A DNA stretch of 53,760 nucleotides from Shimia gijangensis (GCF_900142085.1 NZ_FQZQ01000027.1:1-53760); one strand, 5' to 3'; shown: positions 17,806 through 26,946, counted from the stretch's first letter. The notes: generated by a model not told the origin, from the sequence alone. Numbers and translations are program-made.

Positions 17806-18462
17806 ATGACAACGGCCAAGACCCATACGGCAAATGCCCGTGCAAAAGCACCCCGCACCGCCTCGAAAGAGGAGCGGCGCAAACAGCTGATCGATGCGAC
17901 GATCGCCAGCATTCGCAAGTATGGGATATCCGGCACGACCATGACCACGATCACCAAGATCGCAGGTCTGTCCACGGGGTTGGCAAATTTCCACTTTAAG
18001 TCCAAGGAAATCTTGTTTCAGGAAACCCTCAGGTTTCTCGCTGAAGAGCATCACGAACAGTGGAAGAAGAGTTACGAACAGGCCAAGCTTGCCCCAGAGG
18101 CCAAGTTGATGGCCATTGTAGCTGCGCATTTTCACCCAAAGATCTGCAGCCGCAAAAAGATCGCCGTTTGGTATGGCTTTTTCGGAGAGGCCAGCGCGCG
18201 GGCCTCTTACCGCCTGCTGGTCAACGAGATCGACGCCGAACGCCGCGAATTGTCGACGAGGCTGTGCAAACAGATCATCGCAGAAGGCGGCTATGTCACT
18301 GTTGACGCCGACGACGTCACCTATTCGCTGGAAGGGCTCTATGACGGGTTCTGGCTCAATATCCTGATGTATCCCGGCGAATTCACCCGCTTTGACGCAA
18401 TGAAACGAATCCAGGTCTATCTGGCGCAGGTCTTTCCCGACCATTTCAGCAGACCTGCCTAA
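17806..18462 (+). CDS. BetI-like TetR-family regulator
   Basis: A repressor-type regulator of about 218 residues. The N-terminal helix-turn-helix spans residues ~20-65, with SGTTMTTITKIAGLSTGLAN and FHFKSKEILF as in BetI. The C-terminal domain contains AVWYGFFGEASAR, similar to the second regulator at 49054. ATG 17806 (GGGAG upstream) is preferred, but ATG 17752, overlapping the ATPase stop, is also possible. It is encoded inside the operon that its probable operator at 13524-13557 precedes. The inducer is likely the substrate or a product such as a betaine or CoA derivative. Confidence 0.87.
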   Translation: MTTAKTHTANARAKAPRTASKEERRKQLIDATIASIRKYGISGTTMTTITKIAGLSTGLANFHFKSKEILFQETLRFLAEEHHEQWKKSYEQAKLAPEAKLMAIVAAHFHPKICSRKKIAVWYGFFGEASARASYRLLVNEIDAERRELSTRLCKQIIAEGGYVTVDADDVTYSLEGLYDGFWLNILMYPGEFTRFDAMKRIQVYLAQVFPDHFSRPA

Positions 18463-18481
18463 TCCAAAAAGAAAGACCACA

Positions 18482-20539
18482 ATGCCCCGCGACCCTCGTT
18501 ATGATGTGCTGTTTGAACCCGTGGAAATCGGCCCAGTCACTGCAAAGAACCGCTTTTTTCAGGTCCCCCACTGTAACGGGATGGGCTATCGCTATCCGTC
18601 CTCAATGGCCGAAATGCGCCGGATCAAGGCCGAGGGCGGCTGGGGTGTCGTGAACACCGAAGAGATGGAAATCTCGCACAATTCGGAACTCAGCCCGATC
18701 CCCGAAGCCCGCCTGTGGGATGACGCCGACATCCCGATCCTCGCCAAGATGGTCGATGGCGTACATTCGCACGGGGCTTTGGCCGGGGCAGAGCTGGCGC
18801 ATCTCGGCGGCGGCGCGAGCAACATGTACAGCCGCGAGATACCCATGGGGCCCTCTGCACGGCCAACGGATCTGTTGGACCCGGTCAATGTGCGCGCCAT
18901 GGACAAATCCGACATCCGTGATTTCCGCAAGATGCATGTAGATGCGGCCCTGCGTTGCAAACGGGCCGGATTTGACATTGTCTATCTCTACTGTGGCCAT
19001 GACATGACGACCTTTGCGCATTTCCTTTCAAAGGGGCGCAATGACCGCTCGGACGAATACGGCGGGCCTCTGGAAAACCGCGTGCGGCTGTTGCGGGAAT
19101 CCCTGACAGACATCAAAGACGCCGTGGGAGACCGCTGCGCCATCGCCATCCGCTTTGGCCTGACGCTGGTGCCAGGCCCGAACGGGGACCAATGCGACAG
19201 TGAAAACCATGATGTTGTGCGTATGCTGGCGGATATCCCGGACCTTTGGGACGTGCAAGTTGGCGACTGGCCGTTTGATTCATCAACCTCGCGATTTGAA
19301 AAACAGGGCCATCAGGACAGCCATCTATCTTTTGTGAAAAAGGTCACGAACAAGCCCGTGGTTGGCGTGGGGCGCTACACCTCGCCAGATGCAATGGTGT
19401 CGCTGATCAAAGGCGGGCACATAGACTTGATCGGTGCCGCAAGGCCTTCGATTGCTGATCCGTTCCTGCCCAAGAAGGTCAAAGAAGGCAGGATTGAGGA
19501 CATCCGCGAATGCATTGGCTGCAACATGTGTGTCACCGGTGATTTCCGCGCCGTGCCGCTGCGCTGCACCCAGAACCCAACCATGGGAGAAGAGTGGCGC
19601 AAGGGTTGGCATCCTGAACAAATCAAAGCCAAGACCAGCGACGAAACCGTGCTGATTGTCGGTGGTGGCCCGTCCGGTCTGGAAGCCGCCCGCGCCCTGG
19701 GCGCACGCGGTTACGAGGTGACACTGGCCGAAGCCCAAAGCGATACAGGCGGCCGGGTCAACGTCGAAAGCAAACTGCCGGGATTGAATGAATGGGGGCG
19801 TGTCACTGATTACCGCCAATATCAGATCAGCCAAATGGTCAATGTGAACGTCTATTGCGAAAGCGATCTGACAGCCGAGCAGGTGATGGAGTTCGAAGCC
19901 GATCACGTGGTTCTGGCCACGGGATCAGACTGGTGCTCTTCGGGGATCGGGCGGCACAACCACACGGCCATTGCCCGCGACGAAGGGGCCAGCGTGCTCA
20001 CGCCAGATGAGATTTCAGCCGGTGCTCTGCCGCAGGGGCCAGTCGTGGTGTTCGACGACGACCACTACTATATCGGCGGCCTCATGGCTGAAAAACTGCG
20101 CCTTGCCGGGGTAGAGGTGACCTATGTCACACCTGCACCAGACGTGTCGAATTGGACCCACAACACCATGGAACAAGGTCGCATTCAGGCCCGCCTGATC
20201 GATCTGGGTGTGACGATCGTTCCCTTGCAGAACCTCGCCCATATCGGTTTGGAACAGGTCACGCTGAGCTGCATGTACACGGGGCGCGAGACCACCCTGC
20301 CGGCGACTTCGGTCGTGATGGCGACCATGCGAAAACCCCGCGAAACGCTGTACAACGATCTGTTGGCAGCCGGTGCGGACAAGGCATGCAAATCCCTGAC
20401 CCGCATTGGCGACTGCCTCGCACCCAGCACCATTGCCGCTGCCATCTACAGCGGCCACCGATATGCGCGCGAGTTGAACGAACCGAAAATCGAAGGCGTC
20501 CCCTTTCGCCGTGAACTCCCTGCCCTCGCCACTGACTAA
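18482..20539 (+). CDS. Trimethylamine-dehydrogenase-like FMN/4Fe-4S/FAD flavoprotein, paralogue 1
   Basis: A 685-residue enzyme following Methylophilus trimethylamine dehydrogenase throughout. There is an N-terminal FMN TIM barrel, four cluster cysteines C344, C347, C350 and C362 (CIGCNMC plus RCTQNP), then ADP- and FAD-binding folds starting LIVGGGPSGLEAARALG. C31 in VPHCNGMG corresponds to the cysteine that binds FMN covalently in trimethylamine dehydrogenase. The catalytic Tyr/His pair is kept as YCGH. The pocket tyrosine of the NTEYCSI motif is replaced (NTEEMEI), so the substrate should differ. It starts 19 bases after the TetR gene and 21 bases before its paralogue. Likely an amine N-demethylase. 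Confidence 0.88.
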   Translation: MPRDPRYDVLFEPVEIGPVTAKNRFFQVPHCNGMGYRYPSSMAEMRRIKAEGGWGVVNTEEMEISHNSELSPIPEARLWDDADIPILAKMVDGVHSHGALAGAELAHLGGGASNMYSREIPMGPSARPTDLLDPVNVRAMDKSDIRDFRKMHVDAALRCKRAGFDIVYLYCGHDMTTFAHFLSKGRNDRSDEYGGPLENRVRLLRESLTDIKDAVGDRCAIAIRFGLTLVPGPNGDQCDSENHDVVRMLADIPDLWDVQVGDWPFDSSTSRFEKQGHQDSHLSFVKKVTNKPVVGVGRYTSPDAMVSLIKGGHIDLIGAARPSIADPFLPKKVKEGRIEDIRECIGCNMCVTGDFRAVPLRCTQNPTMGEEWRKGWHPEQIKAKTSDETVLIVGGGPSGLEAARALGARGYEVTLAEAQSDTGGRVNVESKLPGLNEWGRVTDYRQYQISQMVNVNVYCESDLTAEQVMEFEADHVVLATGSDWCSSGIGRHNHTAIARDEGASVLTPDEISAGALPQGPVVVFDDDHYYIGGLMAEKLRLAGVEVTYVTPAPDVSNWTHNTMEQGRIQARLIDLGVTIVPLQNLAHIGLEQVTLSCMYTGRETTLPATSVVMATMRKPRETLYNDLLAAGADKACKSLTRIGDCLAPSTIAAAIYSGHRYARELNEPKIEGVPFRRELPALATD

Positions 20540-20560
20540 TCTCATGAACCGGAGAGTGCC

Positions 20561-23113
20561 ATGACGCGCGACCCCCGCTATGACATCTTGTTCCAACCGA
20601 TGAAAATCGGCCCCGTGATCACTCCGAACCGCTTTTATCAGGTGCCGCACTGCACCGGAATGGGCTGGCAGCGCCCCCGCACTCTGGCCCATATGCGTGG
20701 GGTCAAAGCCGAAGGGGGCTGGGGGGTGGTCAATACCGAATACTGCTCAATCCATCCCAGTTCTGACGACACGCCAAATCCTTGCGCATCACTTTGGAAC
20801 GACAGCGATATTCGCGCGCACAGGCTTATGACAGACAAGGTCCACGCGCACGGAAGCCTTGCCGGGGCCGAGCTATGGTATGGCGGTATTCGCACCGCCA
20901 ATCTCACGACGCGAGAAGTGGGGATTGATCTGGGCAGCTATCCCAACTCTGCCGGCCACCCCTTTCAAACGCGTGCCATGGACAAAACCGATATCCGCAT
21001 GTTCCGTGACTGGCATCGCAAGGCGGCACTTCGCGCCAAAGAGGCCGAGTTTGATGTCGTCTATGTCTATGCCACCCACGGTTACATGATTTCGAATTTC
21101 CTCAGTCCGACCCTGAACACACGCGGCGATGAATATGGCGGATCTCTGGAAAACCGAGTGCGCTTTGTGCGCGAGTTGATCGAAGACACCAAGGAAGCTG
21201 TTGGGGATCGCTGTGCCGTGGCTGTGCGGTTTTCGGCCGACGAGGAAATTGGCAAAGATGGCACGCCAATCTTTGGCGATCGCCGCGAAATGTTCGAGAT
21301 GCTGGCAAACACGCCGGACCTCTGGGACATCAACATTGCCGATTACTCGCTAGAGATGGGAGTATCGCGCTATGTCAAAGAGGCGCCTTTGGAACCCTAT
21401 ATGGACTGGGTGAAATCCGTCACGGACAAACCAGTTGTCACTGTTGGGCGCTTTACCTCACCTGACACGATGGCCAGCCAAATCAAACGCGGCGTCACCG
21501 ACTTTATCGGCGCAGCACGCCCGTCGATTGCCGACCCGTTCCTGCCCAACAAGATTAAGAACGGTCAGGTGGATTCGATCCGCGAATGCATCGGCTGCAA
21601 CATGTGCTATGCGGGCGACAGCCTCGCGGCGCCCATTCGCTGCACGCAGAATCCGACGATGGGAGAAGAGTGGCGCAAAGGCTGGCACCCGGAAAAAATC
21701 GAACCAAAGCACGCGGATGAAAAGGTTCTGATCGTAGGCTCGGGACCCGCTGGTCTCGAGGCAGCACGCGCCCTTGGCCATCGCGGATATGAGGTGATGT
21801 TAGCCGAAGCTGGGCGCGAATTGGGTGGGCGCGTGACACGCGAATCTGCCCTTATCGGCATGAGCGAATACGCGCGTGTCCGGAACTACCGACAGCAAGA
21901 CATGGCTGAAATGGCCAACGTCGATGTGTTCTTGGAAAGCCCCCTAGGTGTCGAAGACGTCATGGCGGTCGAAGCGGATCACGTTGTCGTCGCCACTGGC
22001 GCCAAGTGGAACAAGACCCGGTTTGACTGGACGACCTATCGCTCGGTTGCGCCCGAAGGCAGCGACATCAATATCTTTACGCCCGACGATATTATGGATG
22101 GCACCCTGCCAACCAAAGGTCCGGTTCTGATTTATGACGAAGACAGCTACTACATGGGCGGCGTGATTGCCGAGACACTGACCAAGGCCGGGCTCGACGT
22201 CATCATCGCAACTCCCGCAGACAAGGTGTCTGCCTGGACCGAGCAGACCTCGGAACGTTGGCGCATTCATACGAGCCTGATGAAGCTGGGTGTCGGCATT
22301 GAACTGAGCCATGGGTTGGACAGCTACGACGGCGCCACCGCCACGCTGGTCTGCGAATACAGTGGCAACAGCAAAAAAATCAGAGCCGCCTCACTGGTGA
22401 TGGTCACGCAACGCACACCCAATGATGCGCTTTACCAGGATCTATTGGCCAGCGTTGATGGCAACATTGACGCGCTGCCCTTTAGCCTAGGCAAGATCGG
22501 CGATTGTGACGCCCCTGCGGTTGTGGCGGCGGCAACCTATGCCGGGCACCGCTATGCGCGAGAGCTGGGCGCACCTTATGACGTCGACCAAATGCGCCAC
22601 GATAGGGTGGATGTTGGCGAAACATCAGACGCTCCAAAGGTGAAGAAACCATCCACCAGGTATCTGGAAACGCTGTGTAAATACTACGAGGAAGAAGTCG
22701 AAGGCGAGGCCTATTTCCACGCCATTGCCGAGCGTCTGAAAGATCCTGAGAACCGGCGCAAGATGACCGTCATTGCCGAAGTTGAGGCCTTTGCGGCCCA
22801 ATCCGTGCGCCCGTTGATCGAAAAATACGGCCTCTCCCCGCGCGACCATAAAGACCTTTTGAAATCTGGGAGGGACGAAGCCGCTAGGGCTTCGGCCAGC
22901 TGGGCCGATCAGATTGCCGAAATGACCCGAAGCTTTCCCGGCTATGTCGATGATTTTCTCGCGTTAGAACAGATGGCCCCGCCTGAAGATCTGCCGCGCC
23001 TCAAACTTCTGACAGAACATGAGGTGGCCGCCATCGCGTTTCTCAACCGCGAAAATGCCGGGTTGCCGGCCAGCGAGAAGCCCATGCTCACGTATCTTGG
23101 CAGAATCTCATGA
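20561..23113 (+). CDS. Trimethylamine-dehydrogenase-like flavoprotein, paralogue 2, with extra helical C-terminal domain
   Basis: An 850-residue protein. Residues 1-~685 match trimethylamine dehydrogenase more closely than paralogue 1: C31 for covalent FMN, intact NTEYCSI, the Tyr/His pair in YVYATHGY, cluster cysteines C343, C346, C349 and C361, and VGSGPAGLEAARALG. The usual family length is about 730. Here residues ~690-850 form an extra acidic, helical region with repeated carboxylate motifs EEEVEGEAYFHAIAERL, VIAEVEAFAAQ and LTEHEVAAIAFLNREN, suggestive of a ferritin-like four-helix bundle. The linker is rich in Lys, Pro and Ser. The stop overlaps the next start. The domain assignment is by eye only. 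Confidence 0.87.
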   Translation: MTRDPRYDILFQPMKIGPVITPNRFYQVPHCTGMGWQRPRTLAHMRGVKAEGGWGVVNTEYCSIHPSSDDTPNPCASLWNDSDIRAHRLMTDKVHAHGSLAGAELWYGGIRTANLTTREVGIDLGSYPNSAGHPFQTRAMDKTDIRMFRDWHRKAALRAKEAEFDVVYVYATHGYMISNFLSPTLNTRGDEYGGSLENRVRFVRELIEDTKEAVGDRCAVAVRFSADEEIGKDGTPIFGDRREMFEMLANTPDLWDINIADYSLEMGVSRYVKEAPLEPYMDWVKSVTDKPVVTVGRFTSPDTMASQIKRGVTDFIGAARPSIADPFLPNKIKNGQVDSIRECIGCNMCYAGDSLAAPIRCTQNPTMGEEWRKGWHPEKIEPKHADEKVLIVGSGPAGLEAARALGHRGYEVMLAEAGRELGGRVTRESALIGMSEYARVRNYRQQDMAEMANVDVFLESPLGVEDVMAVEADHVVVATGAKWNKTRFDWTTYRSVAPEGSDINIFTPDDIMDGTLPTKGPVLIYDEDSYYMGGVIAETLTKAGLDVIIATPADKVSAWTEQTSERWRIHTSLMKLGVGIELSHGLDSYDGATATLVCEYSGNSKKIRAASLVMVTQRTPNDALYQDLLASVDGNIDALPFSLGKIGDCDAPAVVAAATYAGHRYARELGAPYDVDQMRHDRVDVGETSDAPKVKKPSTRYLETLCKYYEEEVEGEAYFHAIAERLKDPENRRKMTVIAEVEAFAAQSVRPLIEKYGLSPRDHKDLLKSGRDEAARASASWADQIAEMTRSFPGYVDDFLALEQMAPPEDLPRLKLLTEHEVAAIAFLNRENAGLPASEKPMLTYLGRIS

Positions 23114-23313
23114 CTCCTTTGGGTCGATATCTCGCCATCGCAGGTGTTTGTACGATTGTCGTGGTGATGGGATTTCGTTTTCTCGCTAAGGACGACGCAC
23201 CGCTTGCGCTCCAACAGGTGGAGGACGAAACATGTGACAGTTGTACAGCTCGCCACAAAGGCATGATGAAAGCAGCCCAGAAAAAAGTAAGTGAAGAGGC
23301 ATTGTCAGATTAA
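23110..23313 (+). CDS. Small membrane-anchored CxxC protein
   Basis: A 67-residue protein whose ATG overlaps the stop of the flavoprotein gene, so it is very likely translated with it. Residues ~7-25 form one hydrophobic helix (IAGVCTIVVVMGFRFLA). The rest is hydrophilic with a CDSC pair near residue 42. It is not a haem c motif because no histidine follows directly. It could be a membrane tether or thiol-redox partner of the dehydrogenase; I do not recognise the family. Confidence 0.6.
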   Translation: MTPLGRYLAIAGVCTIVVVMGFRFLAKDDAPLALQQVEDETCDSCTARHKGMMKAAQKKVSEEALSD

Positions 23314-23440
23314 ACCTGTGAGGCTGCCTCTCTCATTCCAATCCAATTGCGGATTGGGTAAAACTCGATATTTGGTCAGCTTTCGCAAAACAGCAGCAGT
23401 TGAAACCAGCCCGAAATTCGCTCGAAAATTGTAGCGGTGA

Positions 23441-24097
23441 CTTCAGACTAATTTGAACTCGTCTCCACTAGGCCAGTAGAGCTGTCGTTTATGCCGTGCA
23501 GAGACCGCACCATTCGACAAGAGCGGCGGTGCGATTCAGTTTGAAATAGCATCTTTTCGAAAGGCTGCGTTCCTGATTGAAGGGGTTGAAACCAGAAGCA
23601 TGAACGGAAACAAATTTCTGCAAACTTCGCCTCTTACGGAAGCGCTGCATGCCCTCTCTCGCCGTCGAAAATGGAAGTGTGAGTTTTCAGCGCGATTGTT
23701 TTCCCAACGCCTAGCTTCCTGTTAGCAGGTGTTGCCAACGACCTTCATCGCGGCCCTATAAGATCGTAGCTTGTCGGTCACGATGGTTTCCGGTCGCCGA
23801 TACTGTTTCATTACCTTTTCTCAAGAATTTTAGGGCAGCGGTGCGATTACGACGTCTTTTGGCGTAGCCTTCCAGCACCTCGCCTTCGTGACCGACCGCA
23901 CGCCAAAGGTAATGCTGGACACCATAGATTTTTCAAAAACTTCATCCAGGTGTCATTGCCAGTTCGAGTAACATCGCATTCGACTGGCCCGTTTTCTGTA
24001 AATTTCGGTCGCGAACAGTGGGCCAAAACTGTTCCATCAGAAACGGATGGTTTCGTGGCTCACGTCGATACCTCTTTCGGGTGCTGTCAGACAGCAC
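23441..24097 (-). mobile_element. Decayed IS6-like element, copy 2 (near full-length transposase pseudogene)
   Basis: Reading the minus strand from 24084 to the stop at 23489-23491 gives an IS6-type DDE transposase with several stops and frameshifts. Recognisable pieces in order are ERGIDVSHETIRF, HLDEVF, ETIVTDKLRSYRAAMKVVGN, NNRAENSH, LQKFVSVHAS, FNQERSLSK and FKLNRTAALVEW. The left end carries the same outer sequence as copies 1 and 3. The right end is a near-perfect palindrome GTGCTGTCAGACAGCAC at 24081-24097. The N-terminal residues are missing. It lies directly upstream of the island integrase. Bases 23314-23440 and 24098-24235 hold no gene I can support. Confidence 0.8.
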
Positions 24098-24235
24098 GGT
24101 GTTCCAATATGATACAGTCTGATGTCCTATGAAGTTTATATTAAGGTTATATAGTTAAAAGAATAATCGTTCCTATGCCTTCCCTTCCAGACCGATGCAA
24201 CCTACCTTCTAAAGGTGGATAATCAGGTGGGTATA

Positions 24236-25384
24236 ATGAGAGCCAGAAACAAACTTACAGCGTTGCAGATCCGGCATCTTGAGTCGGGCAAATACAATGA
24301 CGGAGGTGGACTCTGGCTGCAGAAAAGACCCGATGGTGGTGGGCAGTGGTTTCTTAGGATCACTGTACATGGGCGTCGCCGCGAAATGGGTCTCGGTGGG
24401 TTGCAGGATGTCAGCCTTGCAGAAGCACGAGAAGAAGCAGATCGCTGGCGATCTGTTGTCCGCGCCAATAAAGACCCCATCAAGGAACGCGCCCGCATTC
24501 GCCGGGAAGCTGAGCGCGAAGACCACACTCTGGCAAGCATCACTGATCAGGCGTTCCGTGCAAGGAAGGCAGATTTAAAGGGCGATGGCAAAGCCGGGCG
24601 CTGGTTATCGCCACTGAACATGCATGTGCTACCCAAGCTTGGCCGGGTTCCGATCGAGATGATCGACCAACAGGATATCAGGAATACACTTATCCCGATC
24701 TGGCACGACAAGGTTCACACGGCTCGCAAGGCCATGAACCGCCTAGACATCGTGATACGCTATGCGGCCGCGATGGGATTAGATGTGGATATCCAAGCCG
24801 TAGAGAAAGCCAAGGCGCTCTTGGGCAGGCAAAGGCATGTCACGCGAAACATCCCTGCCGTACACTGGAGAAACGTACCGACTTTCTACACCTCCCTGTC
24901 GGAACCCTCCGTTGGCAACCTTGCCTTGCGTCTTCTGATCCTGACGGCCGCCAGAACAAGCGAGATACGGTTCTGCCACGAGAGTGAAATACAGGATGAC
25001 GTCTGGGTCATACCGGCAGATCGGATGAAAGCAGGTAAGGAACACCGGATTCCCCTGCCCTGTCAGGCCCTGGAGTTGTTGGACGCTGCGGGAACATGGC
25101 AACGTAACGGCTTCTTCTTCTGGAACCGGCGTTCGGTGATCTCAGACGCAGCCATGTCCAGCATCATGAAGCGCCGGGAGATGGAGGAACGCCCACATGG
25201 GTTTCGCTCAAGTTTCCGCACTTGGTGTGCCGAAGCGACCGACACACCACGTGAGGTCGCTGAAATTGCCTTAGCCCATTCCGTTGGCGGCAAAGTTGAA
25301 CAAGCTTATCGCAGGACCGACTACCTCGATCAGCGTCGAGACTTGATGCAGAGTTGGGCAGACCATGTGACGGGAGGTGCCTGA
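24236..25384 (+). CDS. Tyrosine-recombinase integrase of a small island (P4-like)
   Basis: A 382-residue integrase. The N-terminal arm-binding domain (residues ~1-90) has the LWLQKRPDGGGQWFLR and MGLGGLQDVSLAEAR features of P4-like integrases. The catalytic part shows TAARTSEIRF with the first arginine, HGFRSSFRTW with the His-x-x-Arg pair, the AHSVGGK histidine region and the tyrosine in AYRRTDYL. It should integrate and excise the DNA on its right. ATG 24236 follows AGGTGGG; a GTG at 24215 is possible. No tRNA or clear attachment repeat is visible beside it. Confidence 0.92.
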   Translation: MRARNKLTALQIRHLESGKYNDGGGLWLQKRPDGGGQWFLRITVHGRRREMGLGGLQDVSLAEAREEADRWRSVVRANKDPIKERARIRREAEREDHTLASITDQAFRARKADLKGDGKAGRWLSPLNMHVLPKLGRVPIEMIDQQDIRNTLIPIWHDKVHTARKAMNRLDIVIRYAAAMGLDVDIQAVEKAKALLGRQRHVTRNIPAVHWRNVPTFYTSLSEPSVGNLALRLLILTAARTSEIRFCHESEIQDDVWVIPADRMKAGKEHRIPLPCQALELLDAAGTWQRNGFFFWNRRSVISDAAMSSIMKRREMEERPHGFRSSFRTWCAEATDTPREVAEIALAHSVGGKVEQAYRRTDYLDQRRDLMQSWADHVTGGA

Positions 25385-25982
25385 CGTGGCACACAAGGGA
25401 CCAACGCCTAGAATTTTCCCGTATACCGGCACAGCTTGTTTCTTGGAGAACCACGCTGTGATCTTAGATAAGGAGAACTGGTGGGCGCGGCTAGGTTTAA
25501 TCGCCACCCCGGAAGACAAGGCAGAAATCGCACAGGTAATATCTAACTTTCACGCGGCCCAAAACGATAGGCAGGGAGTTTCGCTCCATGAGATGGAACG
25601 AAAGGTGAAACGTGAAATTTCGGCCGAAAAGCAAGGGGATGAACCAAGTGATCCCGACGTAATTCGCCAGATGGTTTTGCAAAACATTCCCACATTGAAG
25701 GACTTTCAAGACCTCATTCGAAAAGAACGCAAGTTGATTAATGCTGAGCAGCCGGGTGAACTTACTGTAAGAGGAGAGGAACCAACTTTCGCATACATCA
25801 GAAAGGTTCTTGCCGTTCTTAATCGAAATGGTTTGGAGGTTGATAAGTCAAATCGTTGGGATGAAAACTCTGAGCCAACAGAGCAAGAGCTCTTTTTTCA
25901 AAGATTCTTTTTCCCTAGGCATGGTACTTCCGTGGAAGACCGAAAAGTCATCCACCACGCTCTAAAAAAAGCTGAAAAGTAG
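25377..25982 (+). CDS. Unknown island protein
   Basis: About 200 residues, hydrophilic, with no membrane segment or motif I recognise. It starts at GTG 25377 or GTG 25386, overlapping or touching the integrase stop, so it is probably coupled to it. The second half is clearly richer in A and T than the flanking chromosome, as is common for cargo of mobile islands. In this position satellite-like elements often carry accessory or defence genes, but nothing in the sequence supports a function. Confidence 0.6.
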   Translation: MPDVAHKGPTPRIFPYTGTACFLENHAVILDKENWWARLGLIATPEDKAEIAQVISNFHAAQNDRQGVSLHEMERKVKREISAEKQGDEPSDPDVIRQMVLQNIPTLKDFQDLIRKERKLINAEQPGELTVRGEEPTFAYIRKVLAVLNRNGLEVDKSNRWDENSEPTEQELFFQRFFFPRHGTSVEDRKVIHHALKKAEK

Positions 25983-26053
25983 TGTCTTAGCGCTCGCAAA
26001 AGGATTCCGTCAGTATCGGTTTTATAAAGACCGGATCGAAGAAGGAATCTCTC

Positions 26054-26245
26054 ATGCCACTTGAACTAATGAAAGACCGTGAAGTCGCCGCAATGTTGAG
26101 TATCGCGGTTTCCACAGTGTGGGATTATGCCAGCAATGGTGTGATCCCGAAGCCCCTGAAAATAGGTGGTTCGACCCGTTGGGTTCGGGACGAGATCGAA
26201 ATTGTGCTGCAGGAGCACATCGACACCTTGCGTAACGTACAATGA
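26054..26245 (+). CDS. AlpA/excisionase-like DNA-binding regulator
   Basis: A 63-residue winged-helix protein of the AlpA / MerR-like excisionase type: LMKDREVAAMLSIAVSTVWDY forms the helix-turn-helix and IGGSTRWVRDEIE the wing. Such proteins control excision and integrase expression in P4-like satellites and islands. The stop overlaps the next gene start at 26242, so it is coupled to the primase gene. Confidence 0.82.
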   Translation: MPLELMKDREVAAMLSIAVSTVWDYASNGVIPKPLKIGGSTRWVRDEIEIVLQEHIDTLRNVQ

Positions 26246-26946
26246 CCTATCCGACACAAGCGCAGTACGTGCTGCACAACCAGAACAAAGAACCGTGTGA
26301 TGCGTCAGGTAAGCTGGTTGACCCGCATCAACCGAGCGCATGGATGACACACAAGGAAGCGGACGCAATTGCTGCGACCACAGGATTCGGGGTTGGTTTT
26401 GTCATCACCGAAAACGATCCATATTTTATCGTCGACATCGATGGTTGCCGTGATCCGATCACGGGCACACCAAACGAACTCGCAAAGAAATGGTCGGGTA
26501 TTTTGCCCGGTGCCGCTGTGGAAATCTCACGATCCGGCACAGGATATCACTTTTGGGGATGCTGCGAGGCGGGTCTAAGCGAGCACTATTACAATCGTAA
26601 GAACGGCATCGAGTTCTATCAAGGCAAACGATACGTTGCGCTCGGATCGCAGATGCAGGGTGAAATTGGTATAGATTGGTCCGCACAGTTGAGGGCCAAC
26701 TTAACACCTCGCCCAGAGACGTCCACATTGCCCGAGGAAGGACCTGTGCCGGAATATACTGGACCGTCAGACGATGAGACACTGTTGCGCATGGCGATGG
26801 ACGCCAAAGGGTCAGCAGCGGTCGCGTTCGGCAACAAGGCTCGGTTCAAAGACCTATGGAACGCCAACGCAGATGCACTTGCACGGTTTTTCCGACCGAG
26901 GGTGACGACGCGTTTGATCGATCCGGTGCAGATTCAGCATTGCTGA
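26242..26946 (+). CDS. Primase/polymerase-type N-terminal half of a split primase-helicase
   Basis: A 234-residue ORF. It resembles the N-terminal primase-polymerase region found before superfamily 3 helicases of phages and satellites: FIVDIDGCRD carries acidic residues suited to metal binding, and SRSGTGYHFW and KNGIEFYQGKRYVALG are typical strands. Homology runs to DALARF near 26887, after which this frame reads non-conserved residues to the stop. The conserved continuation FPTEGDDAFDRSGADSALL lies in the -1 frame (next entry), so the gene is split at a T5 run (26887-26891). Confidence 0.78.
   Translation: MTYPTQAQYVLHNQNKEPCDASGKLVDPHQPSAWMTHKEADAIAATTGFGVGFVITENDPYFIVDIDGCRDPITGTPNELAKKWSGILPGAAVEISRSGTGYHFWGCCEAGLSEHYYNRKNGIEFYQGKRYVALGSQMQGEIGIDWSAQLRANLTPRPETSTLPEEGPVPEYTGPSDDETLLRMAMDAKGSAAVAFGNKARFKDLWNANADALARFFRPRVTTRLIDPVQIQHC

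Noticed and set aside
23230..23260. Haem c attachment motif in the small membrane protein
   Set aside because: CDSC is not followed directly by histidine, so the CxxCH pattern is not met.
26880..26895. Canonical -1 programmed frameshift site
   Set aside because: G-TTT-TTC lacks the first matching base of X-XXY-YYZ, and no downstream structure was established; kept only as a possibility.
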